From Tabrizicola_A sp964393035 (GTDB lineage Bacteria; Pseudomonadota; Alphaproteobacteria; Rhodobacterales; Rhodobacteraceae): a stretch of 64,000 nt of DNA. The position numbers and the translations under genes are program-made. Where the stretch lies: positions 1 through 64,000 of the forward strand of contig CAYMRX010000009.1 in NCBI GenBank assembly GCA_964393035.1. The letters are read 5' to 3'. Shown piece by piece: positions 60,237 to 64,000 of this stretch. The first letter of the stretch is position 1; every line of letters begins with the position of its first letter. The notes under the pieces were generated by a model. The model ran no database searches, was not told the origin of the DNA, and was given only the letters and a program-made list of their open reading frames with translations.

Positions 60237-60881
60237 TCACCCGAACCGCCGCCCGGATTCGGTGAAGGTGTACTCGTTCACAATGATCCCCTCCTCGATG
60301 GTCTCGTCCGAGGTGAGGTGGTCGTATTCGGCCTCAAGCTGGCGGTAGAGCCAGCGGGCCAGATCGCGCAGCGCTTCGGTCACGGTCTCTTCGGCGTCCT
60401 CGGTCGGCGGCTGCCAGGTCGGGCTGTCGCGCGTAACGTCAACGGCCATAGTGTATTCGTGGTAGTAGCGGCCGCGGTGGCTGACCTCGGCAGCGAGCTG
60501 GTAGAAGTTCCGACGCTGGATGGCCTGCAGGCGGTAGGCGATGCCATGCAGCGTCGCATCCGTCGGGGCGTAGTCCCGGATGTGCGCCGGTGCGCCCTTC
60601 GCGTAACTGAGGTACCCTTCGAACGATGCCCCATCGCCCTGGCTCGAGAAGCCGGAGAACCAGATGCAGGGTTTGGCCCGCGTCCCGCCACCCATCAGGC
60701 GAACGGGCGTGGTCTTCAGACGGATGCCGAGGATTTCACAAACCCGCTCGAAATCCTCGTAGACCGCGTCCCACCAATCATCATGGGCCCCGAGTTCGCG
60801 ATACCAGCTACGCGCCCTGTCTTTGGCCGCATCGGAGAGCTCGGGGAACTGATAGACCGTCGTGCAAATGAGCTCAGGCAT
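60237..60881 (-). CDS. Conserved plasmid/phage protein of unknown function
   Basis: A 214-aa protein from ATG 60881. The segment FPELSDAAKDRARSWYRE and DDWWDAVYEDFERVCEILGI are characteristic of a family seen on plasmids and phages with no known activity. A central beta-rich part has GGTRAKPCIWFSGFSSQGDG. The C-terminal end is duplicated at 57971. It overlaps the upstream small gene by eight bases. Confidence 0.7.
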   Translation of the reverse strand: MPELICTTVYQFPELSDAAKDRARSWYRELGAHDDWWDAVYEDFERVCEILGIRLKTTPVRLMGGGTRAKPCIWFSGFSSQGDGASFEGYLSYAKGAPAHIRDYAPTDATLHGIAYRLQAIQRRNFYQLAAEVSHRGRYYHEYTMAVDVTRDSPTWQPPTEDAEETVTEALRDLARWLYRQLEAEYDHLTSDETIEEGIIVNEYTFTESGRRFG

Positions 60882-61014
60882 CGACGTTCTCCCCGTACAG
60901 CCCACGAGCCAGCCATTCTTGCGTACTGGGCCAGCAGATGGATTTGCGCGCGCCCAGGCCGATGACAGGTGCACCGTCGAGCAGGCAGGAGAAGTGGGTA
61001 AAATGGTCGGCCAT
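60874..61014 (-). CDS. 46-aa small plasmid protein
   Basis: A short gene from ATG 61014 with AGGAG ahead. It reads HFTHFSCLLDGAPVIGLGA near the start, then tryptophans and EWLARGLYGE. Overlap with the next gene and the good ribosome site support a real gene. Family not known to me. Confidence 0.55.
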   Translation of the reverse strand: MADHFTHFSCLLDGAPVIGLGARKSICWPSTQEWLARGLYGENVDA

Positions 61015-61102
61015 TGATGACTCCTGAATGAGAACCGCCCGACTGAAAAGCCGGGGAGGTGTGGTTGAAGGGGGTAGCTCTAGGGGGCGGTGTCTGCGCC
61101 AG

Positions 61103-61297
61103 TCAGGTCGGCGCAGACCTTGCCTTGTCCTGCGCGGCCTCATGCGTATTCAGCATGTCGCGGTAGAACCGCCGCCGCGACAGCCGCAGTCCGGGCTGGC
61201 GACGGATCCACGGATGCAGCGCTTTGGCCGCAGCCTTGATGACATCACGCGGTTTTGCCGTCAGGGGAAGTTTCAGATGCGGATAGAACGGGTCCAA
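61103..61297 (-). CDS. 64-aa small plasmid protein with TTG start
   Basis: The frame begins DPFYPHLKLPLTAKPRDVIK after a TTG at 61297, which is preceded by GGAGGGCAGG inside the end of the DUF6878 gene. The C-terminal half is basic (RRQPGLRLSRRRFYRDML). The start codon is inferred from the ribosome site. Function unknown. Confidence 0.5.
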   Translation of the reverse strand: MDPFYPHLKLPLTAKPRDVIKAAAKALHPWIRRQPGLRLSRRRFYRDMLNTHEAAQDKARSAPT

Positions 61298-61298
61298 G

Positions 61299-61784
61299 TT
61301 ACCTGCCCTCCAGCAAGGACGACGTGAACCGTTCGTTGAACTCGAGGTGGATGCAGCGGGCGCTGGCGTCGAAGCAGAACCCGCCATAGGCGCCGTCGTT
61401 GTTTTCCCAACCGCCGTGGGTGTCGCTGAGGAAATCATAGGCGAGCTGTTCGACGACATCTTCGAACGAACGAAGCCGCATCTCGACCTCGGGGCTGTCC
61501 CGGGTGATGGCGGCATAGGGAATTTCCACGGCAGGGAAAGCGACAGCTGTCTCCCCCGCCCATGCCGCGATGCTTTCTGTCTGGCCGCTATCGCCCTTGC
61601 CATCGAAGGTGACCGTGACATGAGAAATGCCGGCGGCCGTCAGGGCATCGAACAGGCGATCCTTGTTGGCTGGGCGCAGCTCGGCCTCGCGGGCAGCTTG
61701 TTCGACCTGCGCCGCGAACACTGCGGCAAAGTCGATGGAAGACGGCGGCATCGGCGCCGGAAGCGTGGGTTCAACGTGGGTCAT
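61299..61784 (-). CDS. DUF6878 family protein
   Basis: A 161-aa protein from ATG 61784. Features include ANKDRLFDALTAAGISHVTVTFDG, then DFLSDTHGGWENNDGAYGGF, which are typical of this plasmid family. It has no known activity. It lies in the minus-strand backbone series. Confidence 0.75.
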   Translation of the reverse strand: MTHVEPTLPAPMPPSSIDFAAVFAAQVEQAAREAELRPANKDRLFDALTAAGISHVTVTFDGKGDSGQTESIAAWAGETAVAFPAVEIPYAAITRDSPEVEMRLRSFEDVVEQLAYDFLSDTHGGWENNDGAYGGFCFDASARCIHLEFNERFTSSLLEGR

Positions 61785-61882
61785 GGGGTTCTCCGAAGAA
61801 GGGGAAAGGGTCGGAGCCCGCCGGGCACTCTCTTGCCCCGGCGAAGTTCAAAAACCCCCTGCCCTCCTCTGCCTCTTTGGGG

Positions 61883-62401
61883 TCATGCCGCGATTTGCAG
61901 GGCGCGCGCAGCAAAGGCGCGCCAGAGTGGATCCACGAGGCGAGCCTCCAAGAGATCGGCACGCTGCCGCAGGCGGGTCGCGAGATCGCTTTCCAACCAG
62001 TCCGCAGCACGGCTTGCCTGCGCCCGAAGCTGGCTTGCTTCCATGACCACAACCCGGGCCTCAGTCGCGGTCATGACCGGAGCGCACCAAGCGACAGCGC
62101 CATTCGCGGCAGCACCGGCAAGGACAAGGCGCTCATCGCGATCCAAGATCGCCACCATGCGCAGCGCAGCTTCAGGCTCCAGTTCTTCCGCCATTTTGAT
62201 CGCGCCCCGCATGGCTTCGGCCAGCATCGTGAAATGGCCGACAATCCGAGGACGCGCCTCTCCCGACATCGCAGCCGCAGGGTAGCGATCAGGCAGCGTC
62301 AGGGAAAAGGGCAGCGAGGGGTCAGAAGTGCTGTGCGCGATGTCTGGCACGAAGCCAGCCGGAAAAGGGGCCGAAAGGGCCAGAAAGGGAAGATCGAGCA
62401 T
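61883..62401 (-). CDS. Hypothetical plasmid backbone protein
   Basis: A 172-aa protein from ATG 62401. The C-terminal half is strongly helical (EASQLRAQASRAADWLES and onward), and the first 60 residues are proline- and phenylalanine-rich. No known domain was recognised. It is one of a series of minus-strand genes with similar spacing. Confidence 0.6.
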   Translation of the reverse strand: MLDLPFLALSAPFPAGFVPDIAHSTSDPSLPFSLTLPDRYPAAAMSGEARPRIVGHFTMLAEAMRGAIKMAEELEPEAALRMVAILDRDERLVLAGAAANGAVAWCAPVMTATEARVVVMEASQLRAQASRAADWLESDLATRLRQRADLLEARLVDPLWRAFAARALQIAA

Positions 62402-62514
62402 GGGGAATATCTCCGACGGTGCAGGAAGCCTCTCTCCCCGCCTCAAGCGTCAAAGACCAAACCGTCGCCCTCTTCCTCGAAGAGGCGACGGAAGGTGTTG
62501 ATCCGAAGGGCGAG

Positions 62515-62955
62515 TCACATCTTGCCCAGGCCCCGCAGCGAAAGTTCGTGGCCCCCACCCACGATGATGTGGTCATGCAACGTCAGGCCGAGATACTTGC
62601 AGCCCTTCTGGATTGCTTTGGTCATAGTAATATCCGCCTCGGATGGCGTCGGATCACCGGAGGGGTGGTTATGGACCACGATGAGGGCGCTTGCGTTCAA
62701 CATCAGCGCCCGCTTGATGATCTCGCGCGGATAGACCGGGACATGGTCCACGGTTCCGACCGAAAGCTGCTCGTCCGAGATCACGCGATTGCGCCGGTCG
62801 AGGTAGAGGACGTGGAAGCGCTCCACCTCGCCGCGCACGGTCAGCGCACAATAATCGCGAACAGCCTGCCAGCTGCCAAGGACCGGATTCTGGTTCAGAT
62901 AGCGCCCGAGGATTTCGCGGGCCTCGAGGATGACGGTTTCTTCATGCGGGGTCAC
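62515..62955 (-). CDS. RadC/JAB-domain protein
   Basis: A 146-aa protein with a GTG start at 62955, chosen for the GGAGATC ribosome site; the longer frame from 63060 has no such site. The metal motif HNHPSGDPTPSEAD (HxH-x7-S-x2-D) marks the JAB metal site of RadC-like proteins. It lacks the N-terminal HhH part of chromosomal RadC. These genes are common on plasmids; activity unproven. Confidence 0.85.
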   Translation of the reverse strand: MTPHEETVILEAREILGRYLNQNPVLGSWQAVRDYCALTVRGEVERFHVLYLDRRNRVISDEQLSVGTVDHVPVYPREIIKRALMLNASALIVVHNHPSGDPTPSEADITMTKAIQKGCKYLGLTLHDHIIVGGGHELSLRGLGKM

Positions 62956-63077
62956 AGGGGATCTCCGAAAAATGAAAATGCCGACACCCCTGCCCTGTCG
63001 AAGGGCGGGCCGTCGGCGCAATTGTGAAAAGCTGACCGCCCAACGGGCTTGGGCGGTCAAGCGGATGACGCGCGGCC

Positions 63078-64000
63078 TCAGCCGACCCGATCGAGGAGCT
63101 TCTTGGCGCGCCCTTCCATGTCGAGGCGGGCATCTTGCTGGGTCTTGTCGCGCGCAAGCCGCGTGATACCCTGCACGAAGTCGAAGATGCTTTCGGGCGG
63201 GCGGCCCTCCTCCATCAGCACCTTCTCGATGATCTTGCCGGATTCAGCCTTGGAGAAGCCGCGTTTCCGCAGGAAATCATCGCGGTCTTCATCCGTGCGC
63301 GCGACGATCTGCTGCCGTGCCGCCTTGATGCCGTTCACAAATCCCTGCGGCGAGGAATTGGCGAACCGCTTCAGCGCCGGTGCCGCCTCGTGGGCAAAGC
63401 GCGAGGCGGCATACTTCGAATGCCGGATGGTGATTTCCTGGAAATCCTCGACGCCCCAGAGGTTGCGGTTCTGGCACACCGCCCGCAGGTAGAAGCTCGC
63501 CATGCCGAGCGTCTTGGCCCCCACCTCGGAATTCCAGCAGTAGAAGCCCCGGAAATAGAGATCTGGGGAGCCATCCGGCAGCCTGCCCGCCTCGATCGGG
63601 TTGTGATCATCGACGAGGAACAGAAAGACATCGCGGTCGGAGGCATAAAGCGTCGTCGTGTCGCGGCTGATCTCGACATCGGGGTTGTAGACCCCGGTCG
63701 ACCAGTCGAGCACCCCCGGGACCTTCCAGCGCGTGTCACCCGTGCCATTGCCCGCGATGCGTTGCACCGCCTCGACCAACTCATGGTCATGGATCCGGCC
63801 ATAGTCGGGGCCGGTCACCGCGCGCAGTTCCGTGCGGCCGTCCTCAGTCTCGAAGGTCTTCACCTGCTCGGCGCGGTGGTTGGTCAGACCGTATTGCAGG
63901 TTGATTCCCGCCAGCGGCGCGGGCAGCTGCCGCAGGTAGGAGGCCGGAGCGCCAACGATGCTGGCAAGCTGGCCAAAGGCCCAATGCGTGGGCGCTACCG
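63078..64000 (-). CDS. DUF932 (phage/plasmid-like) protein, 5' end outside window
   Basis: At least 307 codons are visible; the frame continues to the window edge, so the start is missing. The internal ATG/GTG near 63863 is not the true start, since HWAFGQLASIV and INLQYGLTNHRAEQV lie upstream and fit the family. Further motifs include DHELVEAVQRIAG and FYCWNSEVGAKTLG. The DUF932 family is widespread on phages and plasmids. It is the most upstream gene of this backbone block. Confidence 0.85.
   Translation of the reverse strand, partial: VAPTHWAFGQLASIVGAPASYLRQLPAPLAGINLQYGLTNHRAEQVKTFETEDGRTELRAVTGPDYGRIHDHELVEAVQRIAGNGTGDTRWKVPGVLDWSTGVYNPDVEISRDTTTLYASDRDVFLFLVDDHNPIEAGRLPDGSPDLYFRGFYCWNSEVGAKTLGMASFYLRAVCQNRNLWGVEDFQEITIRHSKYAASRFAHEAAPALKRFANSSPQGFVNGIKAARQQIVARTDEDRDDFLRKRGFSKAESGKIIEKVLMEEGRPPESIFDFVQGITRLARDKTQQDARLDMEGRAKKLLDRVG

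Noticed and set aside
1..64000. CRISPR arrays, tRNA and rRNA genes
   Set aside because: No regularly spaced repeats, tRNA cloverleaf sequences or rRNA segments were noticed anywhere in the window.

Overview
The window looks like part of a large conjugative plasmid (or a plasmid-derived island) from a Rhodobacteraceae-type alphaproteobacterium. The evidence is the high GC content and codon use, the virB5-virB11/virD4 order, a VirD2-like relaxase beside MobC and VirC1/VirC2-like genes, and a long minus-strand backbone block (DUF2493, Toprim primase, Strawberry-notch helicase, DUF6878, RadC, DUF932). No replication initiator gene is visible, so the replicon type cannot be named.

Layout. From 1 to 9.84 kb lies a tightly overlapping type IV secretion operon: virB5 (cut by the window edge), a periplasmic protein, virB6, virB8, virB9, virB10, virB11, a 727-aa protein whose C-terminus matches the relaxase C-terminus, and virD4. 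From 10.1 to 18.7 kb lies a type I restriction-modification operon (hsdM, hsdS, hsdR) with three cargo genes and a 50-codon chimeric scar between hsdS and hsdR. A decayed IS5-family element (19.03-19.52 kb) separates it from an AT-richer three-gene operon (19.6-22.2 kb): a membrane protein, a compact RlmN-like radical SAM enzyme and a membrane-anchored alpha/beta hydrolase. I see no described system in that combination, and it is the best candidate for something new. From 22.5 to 29.5 kb come a WYL regulator divergent from sbcD-sbcC plus a small zinc-ribbon gene, a small repeat protein, and a TIR-domain gene overlapping a 54-aa zinc-ribbon gene.

From 29.5 to 34.6 kb is the mobilization module: relaxase, mobC, a probable oriT, VirC1-like and VirC2-like genes, and an ssb gene carrying a one-base frameshift. 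A WGR-domain gene follows at 35.3 kb. From 36.0 to 49.2 kb is a glycerol uptake and catabolism locus: glpR divergent from glpD-glpS-glpT-glpP-glpQ-DUF2160-glpV, which ends at a clear terminator, then a second unit of glpK, an iron-type alcohol dehydrogenase and a second, orphan pair of permeases. Together these import glycerol, phosphorylate it and oxidise it to dihydroxyacetone phosphate.

From 49.4 to 64 kb the plasmid backbone resumes on the minus strand. Inside it sits a toxin-antitoxin cluster (56.6-60.2 kb): RES-Xre, a StbD/StbE (RelE-like) pair, and a mobile mystery A/B pair whose Fic gene is stopped inside a 21-bp tandem duplication. Two copies of a roughly 49-bp gene end flank the last two TA pairs, suggesting they were inserted or duplicated as a cassette. 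No tRNA, rRNA or CRISPR array was seen. Family assignments are from motif recognition by eye; no database search was run.
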